DNA of 64,000 nucleotides from JBBECE01 sp964574935 (GTDB lineage Bacteria; Pseudomonadota; Alphaproteobacteria; Rhizobiales; Devosiaceae): the NCBI GenBank assembly GCA_964574935.1, contig CAZNOZ010000003.1, positions 1 through 64,000 on the forward strand, in the 5' to 3' direction. Shown here piece by piece: positions 43,445 to 51,350 of the stretch (its first letter is position 1; each line of letters begins with the position of its first letter). The position numbers were made by a program, and so were the translations under genes. A model generated the notes under the pieces. The model was given only the letters and a program-made list of their open reading frames with translations, was not told where the DNA came from and did no database searches.

Positions 43445-44495
43445 AAGTTGAGCGGGTGAGCCCTTCGAGATAGGCGATCGAGGTACCCGCGAGCACAAAG
43501 GCGGTGACCTGGTGCGCCACGGCCAGCGCCAGCGGAACCGCAAGCACGAGCGTGGCGATGCCGAGCCCCGCCTGGACGAGCGCCAGGCCGGCGATCAGCG
43601 GCGCGAAGCGGTGCATCCCCTGCCAGCCGGTGCGGCGGCGGGCGAGCCAGGCCAGGGAAATGGCGGCGATGACGAGCCCATAGCCCAGCACGCGGTGGTC
43701 GAACTGCACGGTCGCGGTGTTCTCGAACAGGTTGCGCCAGGCCGGCGTGAGGACCCCCAGCCCGCCGGGAATGAGCGCCCCGTCCATCAGCGGCCAGGTG
43801 TTGTAGGCGAGCCCCGCGTCGAGCCCGGCGACAAAGGCGCCGGCAACGATCTGGACAAACACCAGCGCCAGGAGCCCCGCCACCGGCCAGGCAAGCCCGC
43901 CCGGCGCGTCGGTTCGGGCGGCCGGGCGGATGCGCAGCGCGACCCAGATCAGGGCGAGAAAGAGGGTCAGGGCGGCCGCCAGATGGGCGGCCAGCCGGTA
44001 TTGCGAAACGTCGGTGCGTTCGGCCAGCCCCGAGGTGACCATCCACCAGCCGAGCCCGCCCTGCAGCCCGCCGAGCACGAACAGGCCAGCCAGCGCCGGT
44101 GCCAGGGTCCAGCTCAGGCGCCGCTGCACCAGGAAAACGACGAACGGGATCAGGAAGGCGGCCCCGATCAGGCGGCCGAGGAAGCGGTGGCCCCACTCCC
44201 ACCAGTAGATCGACTGGAATTCGGCCAGGCTCATGTCCGGATTGACGAGCCGGAATTCGGGAATCTGCTGGTAGGCTTGGAACTCGGCCCACCACTGGGC
44301 GGGACTGAACGGCGGCAGGATGCCCGAGATCGGCCGCCAGGTGGTGATCGAAAGCCCGGAATCGGTCAGGCGCGTTATGCCGCCCACCAGCACCATGGCC
44401 AGGACCAGCGCGGCGACGACCCACAGCCAGAGGCGCACCGGGCGCAATCGGTCGGCCTCCGAGGCCTCCGAGATGCCCTGCCCCGTCCTGTCCAC
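43434..44495 (-). CDS. ctaA: Heme A synthase (COX15/CtaA family)
   Basis: Membrane monooxygenase that oxidises the methyl group of heme O to make heme A for aa3 oxidases. About 353 residues with eight helices in two four-helix bundles. The paired His ligands are seen in WWEWGHRFLGR, YRLAAHLAAA, VQFDHRVLGYG and AVAHQVTAF. Start uncertain: a GTG giving a VDRTGQGISEASEADRLRPV opening has GGAG 7 bp upstream; another GTG is 6 bp earlier. The stop lies inside a perfect palindrome. It belongs to the conserved ctaA-rplM-rpsI group. Confidence 0.92.
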   Translation of the reverse strand: MDRTGQGISEASEADRLRPVRLWLWVVAALVLAMVLVGGITRLTDSGLSITTWRPISGILPPFSPAQWWAEFQAYQQIPEFRLVNPDMSLAEFQSIYWWEWGHRFLGRLIGAAFLIPFVVFLVQRRLSWTLAPALAGLFVLGGLQGGLGWWMVTSGLAERTDVSQYRLAAHLAAALTLFLALIWVALRIRPAARTDAPGGLAWPVAGLLALVFVQIVAGAFVAGLDAGLAYNTWPLMDGALIPGGLGVLTPAWRNLFENTATVQFDHRVLGYGLVIAAISLAWLARRRTGWQGMHRFAPLIAGLALVQAGLGIATLVLAVPLALAVAHQVTAFVLAGTSIAYLEGLTRSTSVS

Positions 44496-44570
44496 GACCA
44501 CGCTCCGATTGTGCCCAAACCCGCCGAACTGGTAATGCGGGGCGCGCCGGCATGCAATCACTGCCGGAGC

Positions 44571-44634
44571 TTTGGATCGCGGGGACTTTGGATCGCGGGG
44601 ACTTTGGATCGCGGGGACTTTGGATCGCGGGGAC
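44571..44634. repeat. Four perfect 16-bp tandem repeats (minisatellite)
   Basis: The unit TTTGGATCGCGGGGAC occurs four times head to tail without any mismatch. It lies in the 159-bp spacer between divergent ctaA and the DUF2842 gene, ending 20 bp before the latter's start. Each unit contains GATC. Perfect identity suggests recent expansion; copy number may vary between strains and affect promoter spacing. Confidence 0.95.
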
Positions 44635-44654
44635 TTGGGGCGGGGGCCGTCGGA

Positions 44655-44903
44655 GTGCAGCAGCGCACGCGCAAGCTGATCGGAGTGCCGATGCTTGTCG
44701 GCATCGTTATCGTGTGGGCCCTCGGCGCGACGCTCGTCTACGAGCGCTGGCTGACGGGGGCACCGTGGTGGCTTCTGACGGGCTACTTCGCGGTCGCCGG
44801 GCTCGGCTGGTTCGTGCCGGCGGCGGCGGCAATCGCCTGGATGCAGGCGCCGAGCCGGGACGACCGAGGGAAAAAACCCGGCAGCGGGCCCGGGCCGGCC
44901 TAA
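44655..44903 (+). CDS. DUF2842 small membrane protein
   Basis: 82-residue protein with two hydrophobic helices. It begins QQRTRKLIGVPML and contains VVAGLGWFVPAA-like and AIAWMQAPS blocks, the DUF2842 pattern (basic start, two helices, final WM). The GTG start at an AGTG after CGGAG gives the complete family N terminus; a later ATG would lose it. Divergent from ctaA, which is its common Rhizobiales neighbour. Its TAA overlaps the stop of the polysaccharide deacetylase gene. Confidence 0.78.
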   Translation: MQQRTRKLIGVPMLVGIVIVWALGATLVYERWLTGAPWWLLTGYFAVAGLGWFVPAAAAIAWMQAPSRDDRGKKPGSGPGPA

Positions 44904-45982
44904 TCGACGTTGAGACGCCGGCCGCCGGCGAAGGCGGTGAACAGGGCGCCGGTGAGGAAGGTGTCGATGTAGCGCGCCTTCTGGAAGCGGCCGTTGAGGG
45001 AGACCCGCGGCAGGGCGGTTAGATGCGCGGCGTGCTCGTTGTAGAGCCCGCCGGGGCGCGTGGTGACGGCGGTTTCGAAGCCGAGCTCGCCGGCGGCGAC
45101 GAATTCGCGGGGACCGGCGGCGACGGGGGCGCCGATCGGGTAGGCCAGGTGCTTCGGCCGACGCCCGAACTGCGCCTTGAGCACCTCGGCGGACTGATCG
45201 ATTTCCCGGCGCATCTCGGCCTCGGGGAGCTTGGCGAGCTCGTAGTGATAGACGGTGTGGGCGCCCAGCGTGCACAGCGGCTCGTCGGCAAACCGCTTGA
45301 GTTCGGGCCAGTCCATGATCAAGGCGCGGCAGTGGGCGGCGAGGTCGAGGCCGTACTTGCCGGCCAGGTCGCGGATCAGCGCCACCCGGTCCGGCTCGGG
45401 GATTTCGCGCATGTGGCGGTAGATGCGGGTGAAGGCGCGGTTCTTCTGCTCGGTCGTTTCCGCTTCCAGATACGAGATGCCGTCGCCCAGATCGACCGCG
45501 ATCGCCCGTTGGGCGGCAATGACGTCTTCAAGGGCCTGCCACCACACCTCCCCCACCCCGTCCACGAAGCCGGTCGGGACATAGAGCGTGAACGGGGCCT
45601 CGTGCCTCTTCAGGATCGGCAGGGCGAATTCGAGATTGTCGCGCCAGGCGTCGTCGAAAGTGAGCGCCACGAACTTGCGGGTCTCGCCGGACCGCCGAAT
45701 GCGGGCGACCGCTTCGTCCATGCTGACAAGGTCGAGCGCCCGGCGGCGGGCGGCGACGATGACCTTGTCGAGGAATTCGGGGGTGACGCGCAGGATGGAA
45801 TTCGGGGAGAAGGACGGCGGGGCGCCCGGCATGACCCGGTGCAAGGTCAGGATCACCCCCTTGCAGCGGGAGAGCGGACGCACCAGCGCCGGCAGGCCGA
45901 AGGCCGCGAGCACCTCGAACAAAAAGCCGTACAATCCGTAGCGCATCTCAGGGCGCCGCCCGCGAACGGCGGCGCTTGGCAT
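44900..45982 (-). CDS. Polysaccharide deacetylase (NodB-homology) family protein
   Basis: 360-residue carbohydrate esterase 4-like protein. The catalytic metal motif is LTFDDAWRDN (Asp-Asp), the zinc His pair is GAHTVYH, and LAYPIGAP is the motif 3 block. Probably N- or O-deacetylates a surface glycan made by the neighbouring locus. No clear signal peptide; the N terminus has one short hydrophobic stretch. Two starts are possible: the ATG 3 bp after the copolymerase stop, or an ATG 12 codons later (MRYGLYGF). Confidence 0.85.
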   Translation of the reverse strand: MPSAAVRGRRPEMRYGLYGFLFEVLAAFGLPALVRPLSRCKGVILTLHRVMPGAPPSFSPNSILRVTPEFLDKVIVAARRRALDLVSMDEAVARIRRSGETRKFVALTFDDAWRDNLEFALPILKRHEAPFTLYVPTGFVDGVGEVWWQALEDVIAAQRAIAVDLGDGISYLEAETTEQKNRAFTRIYRHMREIPEPDRVALIRDLAGKYGLDLAAHCRALIMDWPELKRFADEPLCTLGAHTVYHYELAKLPEAEMRREIDQSAEVLKAQFGRRPKHLAYPIGAPVAAGPREFVAAGELGFETAVTTRPGGLYNEHAAHLTALPRVSLNGRFQKARYIDTFLTGALFTAFAGGRRLNVD

Positions 45983-45985
45983 GCA

Positions 45986-48900
45986 CTAGGCGACCTCGGC
46001 CTTGGCCTCGCCGGGGCGCGCCAGCGATACGGGGCCGAAGCCGGCCGCCCGCGCCTGATTGCTCATGCGGGTGATCTGTTCGATCGTGGTTTCGGCCTTG
46101 CTGGCCAGGACCAGCGGCATGCCCGCCTCGGCGAACATCTCCAGCGACGAGCTGTCGCCCATCGCCCCGCAGGTGATCAGAATATGGTCGTGCAGCTCGC
46201 CGAGCGCCTCGATGAGCATACCGATGCGCTCGGAGTCCTTGCTGAGCTCTTCCTGGCGCCCCCATGACACGTAGTAAAGCCCCGGTTCCTCGACGCGCTG
46301 CACCACGTCGCCAAAATCGGCAAGTCCGGCGGCGAGATCGGTCAGGCCCGGCCCGTCCCCTTCCTCACCGACGCCGCCGGCGTCGACCAGCGCCACCGAC
46401 AGGCCCTGGTCGATCAGCGCCACGGCGATGTTGAGGGCGATCGTGCGGTCCTCGCGGCTGTCGTCGGCCGCCGCAATCAGCGAAACGCGCTGATGATTGG
46501 CGCTGATGTGGGCAGCAATGTGAGCGGTCGACTGCCCGAAACGGGGGGCGGTTTCGGCGTCCTCGGCGGCGACGGCGGATGCGGCGGCTTCGTCGGCGGG
46601 AGCGGATTCGGCGTCGACTTCGGTGATGGAAGAGGCGGCGGGCTGGACCGGCTCCTCGCCGGCCTCGCCGGGAATGGCCGGCATGTCGCCGGCGAGAAAC
46701 AGCGTGTCGGCGCCTTCGTCGCCGGCCGACGCCATTTCCGCGCTCGCATTTGCTTCGGCGGATTCGATGGCTTCGGTGGCTTCGGTGGCTTCGGTGGCTT
46801 CGGCGTCTTCCGGTTCGTAGTCGGCCTGGTCCGCCTGGAATGTGTCGAGATCCTCATCTCGCGTCCCGGTCCCGGATGGGGCCGACATCCCGGCGGGCTG
46901 AGGCGCTTCCGACAGCGGCTCGACAGGCGCCTCGGCGTCCTCCGACATGTCCGCGGCCGGCTCTTCGACGGCTGCGGCCGGCTCTTCGACGGTTGCGAGG
47001 GACGGTTCGGATTCCATGGGTGCCGCTTCGAGCGGCGCGGCCTCGTCCCCATCCTCGGTGTCCCGCTGGGGCTCGGCGGGCGGCGTGGGTTTTTTCGGGG
47101 CGCCGCCGGCGGCCAATGCCGCCAGGGCGGCGATGGGGCCGGTGTCGGGCGGTCCCTCGCGGCTTTCCCGGTCAGGCTGCGCGGAGGCGCCCGGAACGCC
47201 GATCGCGGCCAGCGCCTCCTCGTCGGTCGCGTCGAAGTCGGCGACCATGGGTTCTGTTGTGTCCGGTGTTGATTCGGCGTCGGCCGTCGCGACCGGTTCG
47301 GTCATCTCGACCGTCTCGGTTTCCACCGTCTCGGTTTCGGTCGGCTCTTCTTCGGTCGGCTCGCCGACCGGTTCTTGCGGCTCGGCTTCGGATTCGACCT
47401 GCACCTCGAAAGCCGAGGCCGATTCAGGNNNNNNNNNNNNNNNNNNNNNNNNNNNNNNNNNNNNNNNNNNNNNNNNNNNNNNNNNNNNNNNNNNNNNNNN
47501 NNNNNNNNNNNNNNNNNNNNNNNNNNNNCTTCGGGTTCTTCTTCGGGTTCGGCCGCCGCGACCATCGGCGCTTGCGGCTCTGCTTCGGGCTCTTCTTCGG
47601 GCTCGGTCTCCTCTACGGGCTCGGGGACCGCTTCCGGATCGCTTTCAGGGGCCGCCATCTCATCCAGTGCCTCGTCGAGCTCCCCGGTTGCGGGCATGGC
47701 GAAGATCCCCACCTCCTCGTCCTGGAGCGCCCAGCCCGGTCGCGGTGCGGGCGGTCTGGCCATCGCGGCCGCGGCCTCGGCCATCGCCGATTCGGCGGGC
47801 GGCGCGAGGGGCTCGTCTTCCCGCCTGGCGAGCGGCACGAACACGGTTCCCCGGCCAAGTTCGCCCAGCACAACGGCGCCGGCCTGCAACACGATCGCGA
47901 TGATGCCGACCATCGCCACCATCAGCGAGGACTGCGGATAGACCGGCTTCGACGGCTCGGCGGCCGTCGAAACGATCCTGACGTCCGGCAGAGCGGCATC
48001 CTCGCTGGTGCGGGCGGTCGCCTCGCGGTAGCGGATGAGGAAGGCGTTCAGAAGATCGCGCTGGGCTGCGGCCTCGCGGTCGAGCTCGGCCAACCTCACC
48101 TCGTCGAGCTGGGCGCCGGAGGCCTGGACCTTCAGGCGCGCCAGCTCGTCGCGAAAGGACTGCTCGAGATTGGCCTCGATGGAGGCCTGGGATTCGAGCG
48201 CCTGAGCGATGCGCCGCCCCTCGGCCTGGATCTCGGAGGTCATCTCGGCGATCTGGGCGTCGAGGGCGCGGATGCTGGGGTGGCCGGCGAGCAGGGTGGC
48301 GGCGAGCTGGGCGCGGTCCGCCTGCAGGTTGGCCTTCTGTTCGGCGAGGCGCTGGACGATTGGCGACTCGCGGACATCGGCGATGGTCTCGACCGGCTGG
48401 CCGGCCTCCACCAGGCCCTGAATGAGCCGGGCCTTGGTCTCGACGGTGTTGCGGCGCTCGCCGGCGGCGGAAATCTGGGCCGTCACGTCGGTCATCTGCT
48501 GGCTGAGCAGGCTCGAGTCGTTGCTGCCCACGAACAGGTCGTTATCGTTGCGGTAGTTGGCGACCCTGGCTTCGGCCTCCGAAACGCGGGAGCGCAAATC
48601 CTCGATCTCGCCCTGCAGCCAGACGGTCGCCTCGGAGGTGTCCTGGAGAAGCAGATCCGCGCGGCGGCGCACGTGCGCCTTTGCCATGGCGTTGGCGACG
48701 CGGGCGGCCAGCGCCGGATCCGCGGCGCGGAAATTGATCGAGATGACGCGGGAATCGCGCTCGCGGGCGACGACGGTGCGCTCGCGGAGGTTTTCGATGA
48801 GCTTCTCGTCGCTGACCTGCGCGGCCTGAGGCGTCCCGCCGAGCCCCACCATTGCGAGCAGGTGGCCCAGAACGCCGACGCTGGGGGCATTGAACTCGGC

Positions 48901-49233
48901 GACGTCGTGCAGGTTCTCGGCATCGATCACCTGCATCAGGGTCTCGCGCGACAGCACGAGCTGGATCTGGCTTTCGATGGTCGCGGAGTCGGCATTGACG
49001 CTGACGGCCACCGGCTCATCGGTGGCGCGGGTGAAAGTGTTGGCGCGCGTCTCGACCAGCAGACTGGTGGTCGCTTCGTACAGCGGGGTCAGGGTGCTGA
49101 GGTAGAACCAGGCCGCGGCGCATGCGAGGGCGGCCACCAGGATGATGCGCAGCTTGCGGCGCCAGATGGCGCCGAGCAGCGATCCCATGTCGATGCGCAG
49201 GTCTTCGTAGCTCTCCGGCCCGCTGGCGGCCAT
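45986..49233 (-). CDS. Wzc/ExoP-like polysaccharide copolymerase with acidic linker and degenerate BY-kinase domain (interrupted by sequence gap)
   Basis: One gene split by 100 N. The N-terminal part is a Wzz chain-length domain: TM1 near residues 30-50, a coiled-coil GNVR-type periplasmic segment, and TM2 preceded by KPVYPQSSLM (about 430). Then comes an unusually long Glu/Pro/Ala-rich acidic linker on both sides of the gap (over 300 visible residues), with 9-bp repeats. The C-terminal ~150 residues match the fold of bacterial tyrosine kinases/ParA-like ATPases, but the P-loop reads AAADDSREDRTIALNIA (no GKS/T) and Walker A' reads VALVDAGG; no tyrosine cluster follows. It controls EPS chain length; catalysis seems lost. 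Divergent from the wza-like gene. Confidence 0.85.
46771..46797. repeat. Three exact 9-bp repeats in the copolymerase linker
   Basis: CTTCGGTGG occurs three times head to tail, encoding a repeated Ala-Thr-Glu tripeptide in frame. A related 18-bp duplication (GCCGGCTCTTCGACGG) is at about 46960-46996. Together with the N gap, the linker is a repeat-rich, length-variable region. Confidence 0.85.
47429..47528. other. Assembly gap (100 N)
   Basis: Exactly 100 N, the standard filler for a scaffold join of unknown size. It sits inside the copolymerase gene's acidic linker; both flanks are Glu-rich and repetitive. Because 100 is not a multiple of three, the reading frame shifts artificially across it. 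Confidence 0.97.
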
Positions 49234-49365
49234 GGCACGCTTCCCCCAAGGTATGCTGGGGTCATTTGTGGGGGCGTTATGGTAAGTAAACGGTTAATGC
49301 GGGGTCGTTGGCTGCCGAATATCTCGCGCTCGCCAGTTGGGGCGCGCGCGTCCATTGGGGGTTTG

Positions 49366-49373
49366 TTAACCAT
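49366..49373 (+). promoter_or_regulatory. CtrA-like half-site (TTAACCAT)
   Basis: TTAACCAT lies 42 bp upstream of the wza-like start in the divergent promoter region; a second GGTTAA word lies at 49292-49297 nearer the copolymerase. Half-sites alone are weak evidence. Confidence 0.3.
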
Positions 49374-49414
49374 AATCTGCGAGGTCTTGTCCGACCAGTT
49401 GGATCGGATGTGCC

Positions 49415-49966
49415 ATGCGCTGGCTGCGTTATCTTGCCGTCTCCGCCCTCGTTGTAATTGCCGGATGCGCGAGCACCAAAACGGACGTGTATCTGGCCCA
49501 GCCCGAAGGCCCCTATCAGCTCGATACCGGCGACGTGGTGCGCCTTTCGGTGTATGGCGAGACGGCGCTCTCCGAGCAATTCCGTGTCGACGACGCCGGG
49601 CAGCTCTCGCTGCCGCTGGTGGGCCCGGTCGAGGTCAGGGGCCTGACGACACGGGAGACGGCGCGGCGCATCGGCGGCCGCCTGGCCCAGGGCTACATCC
49701 GCAATCCGGACGTGGCGGTCGAGGTCGCCGAATACCGGCCCTTCTACATCCAGGGCGAAGTCGCCTCCTCCGGCCAATACCCCTATGTCTACGGCATGAC
49801 CGTCAGGGCCGCGATCAGCACCGCCGGCGGCTACACGGCCACCGCCAACCGGTCCACGGTCACCATCTACCGGCGGCGGGGCGACAATATCGTCAAGGGC
49901 CGGGTGGACCTGGACTTCCTGATCTATCCCGGCGACACGATCGTCATCGAAGAGCGCTTCCTCTAG
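49415..49966 (+). CDS. Polysaccharide export lipoprotein (Wza/ExoF family)
   Basis: Outer-membrane export pore subunit for capsule/EPS. 183 residues with a lipobox ALVVIAGC (Cys18), a Poly_export domain (LDTGDVVRLSVYGETALSEQFRVDDAGQ...) and one SLBB repeat (FYIQGEVASSGQYPYVYGM). It is shorter than E. coli Wza (379), so it is the small-type exporter common in alphaproteobacteria. Divergent from the copolymerase gene across 181 bp. Confidence 0.92.
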   Translation: MRWLRYLAVSALVVIAGCASTKTDVYLAQPEGPYQLDTGDVVRLSVYGETALSEQFRVDDAGQLSLPLVGPVEVRGLTTRETARRIGGRLAQGYIRNPDVAVEVAEYRPFYIQGEVASSGQYPYVYGMTVRAAISTAGGYTATANRSTVTIYRRRGDNIVKGRVDLDFLIYPGDTIVIEERFL

Positions 49967-49994
49967 GGCCCGTGCTCACGAAGGGTTTGGGGCG

Positions 49995-50099
49995 GGGTTT
50001 GAGCGAAAATCGTTCAGTTTCAAGAGCAAGACCGCAGACAGAGGCTAACTCCTTCAAGGTCTTGCGACGCCAAAATGGACGGTTTTCGCCAAATCCCTT
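49995..50099. repeat. Long imperfect inverted repeat (about 105 bp), possible palindromic element
   Basis: The arm 49995-50015 (GGGTTTGAGCGAAAATCGTTC) pairs with 50077-50099: GCGAAAATCGTTC matches the reverse complement of the 3' arm at 11 of 13 positions. Inner segments also pair (GCAAGACC at 50026-50033 with GGTCTTGC at 50058-50065). It resembles a MITE/REP-type intergenic element or a strong terminator hairpin after the export gene. No second copy was noticed in this window. Confidence 0.5.
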
Positions 50100-50126
50100 T
50101 GGGAGTACAGGCCCTTGGTCCCGGCC

Positions 50127-51269
50127 ATGCCCGGTGAGGCGCCCCAGAGGCCTTCACTGAAGATCCTGCAGATCCTGCGTGCGCCGGTGGGGGGCCTGTT
50201 CCGGCACGTGCGCGATCTGACCGAAATGCTGGCCGCGCGGGGCCACCGGCTGGGGGTCGTCGTCGATTCGATCGCCTTCGATGCCCTCACCGAGCGCAAT
50301 CTCGAAGCGCTGGCGGCGCATGCCACACTGGGCATCCACCGGGTCGCCATGCCGCGGCTGTTCGGCCCGGCGGATCTGACGGCGCCGGCCAAGCTGCGGG
50401 GGCTGATGGCGCGGCTCGGCATCGAAATCGTGCACGGGCACGGCGCCAAGGGCGGCTTTCACGCCCGCCTCGCCGTCGGCCGCCACCCGACGATCCCGGT
50501 CTTCTACACCCCCCACGGCGGGGTGCTGCACTATTCGCCGCGCCGCCTGCCGGGGGCGGTGTTCCTGTTGGTCGAACGGCGGCTAATGGCGCGCACCGAG
50601 GCGATCTTCTTCGAATCCGAGTTCGCCCGGCGGACCTGGACGGCGCTCGTCGGATCGCCGGGCGCCGCAGGGCGTCTCGTCCACAACGGGCTCAGGGAAG
50701 AAGAGTTCGACCCGGTCGGCTCAAGCGGCGAATTCGACTTCGTGTTCGTCGGCGAGCTGCGCGCATTGAAGGGGCTCGACGTGCTGCTGACCGCGCTCAC
50801 CGGGCTGCTGCGGCCGGACGGCAAGCCGCCGCGCCTGCTGGTGGCGGGCGACGGGCCGGATGCCGAGGTCATCGGGGTCCGGATCGTCAACGCGCGAATG
50901 AGCGGACAGGTCAGCCTCGCCGGCGCGATGCCGGCCCGCGCGGCCCTGGCGCGCGGCGATTGCGTGGTCGTCCCCTCGCGGGCGGAATCGCTGCCCTATG
51001 TGGTGCTCGAGGCGGCCGCCGCCGAAAAGCCGCTGATCGCCACCCGGGTCGGCGGCATACCGGAGATTTTCGGGCCGACCGAGGCGGCGCTGGTCGCCCC
51101 CGACGATGCGGACGCCCTGCGCGCGCAAATGCAGCGCTGGCTGACCGAAGCGGACGAATTGCGCGCCGAGGCGGCCCAGCGCCGTCGGTTCGTGCGCGCC
51201 AACTTCGACGCCACCGCCATGGCCGACGCCATCGAGGATGGCTATCTGCGCGCCCTCGATCAGCGTTAA
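50127..51269 (+). CDS. GT4-family glycosyltransferase
   Basis: 380-residue GT-B glycosyltransferase, probably adding a sugar to the EPS repeat unit on its lipid carrier in the cytoplasm. Typical blocks: QILRAPVGGLFRHVRDL near the start, FDFVFVGELRALKGLDVLL, LLVAGDGPD, and VVPSRAESLPYVVLEAAAAEKPLIATRVGGIPEIFG (donor-binding EX7E). An ATG start is used; a TTG 12 bp upstream with GGGAG is an alternative. Its stop overlaps a CtrA-type box. Confidence 0.9.
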   Translation: MPGEAPQRPSLKILQILRAPVGGLFRHVRDLTEMLAARGHRLGVVVDSIAFDALTERNLEALAAHATLGIHRVAMPRLFGPADLTAPAKLRGLMARLGIEIVHGHGAKGGFHARLAVGRHPTIPVFYTPHGGVLHYSPRRLPGAVFLLVERRLMARTEAIFFESEFARRTWTALVGSPGAAGRLVHNGLREEEFDPVGSSGEFDFVFVGELRALKGLDVLLTALTGLLRPDGKPPRLLVAGDGPDAEVIGVRIVNARMSGQVSLAGAMPARAALARGDCVVVPSRAESLPYVVLEAAAAEKPLIATRVGGIPEIFGPTEAALVAPDDADALRAQMQRWLTEADELRAEAAQRRRFVRANFDATAMADAIEDGYLRALDQR

Positions 51270-51280
51270 CCTTCGGTTAA
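51266..51280. promoter_or_regulatory. Candidate CtrA-binding box (TTAA-N7-TTAA)
   Basis: TTAACCTTCGGTTAA matches exactly the gapped CtrA consensus TTAA-N7-TTAA, and is also a TTAACC/GGTTAA inverted repeat with a 3-bp spacer. It covers the stop codon of the GT4 gene and lies 71 bp upstream of the next gene's start, a sensible operator position for the downstream transferase operon. In a GC-rich genome an exact match by chance is uncommon. Confidence 0.55.
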
Positions 51281-51350
51281 GGCTCAATTTTCATTCGATT
51301 GCCCGCCGTTCTAGAACCATTCCCTGGGGGGACGGTCATGAACGGATGCG

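Noticed and set aside
46493..47272. Long Gly-rich plus-strand frames opposite the copolymerase
   Set aside because: They are the antisense of the Glu/Ala/Pro-rich linker, which produces Gly/Phe/Arg-rich shadow frames; no ribosome site or family match.
47302..47528. Separate small gene after the N gap reading in a shifted frame
   Set aside because: The shift arises from 100 N; the other frame continues the acidic linker smoothly, so it is one gene.
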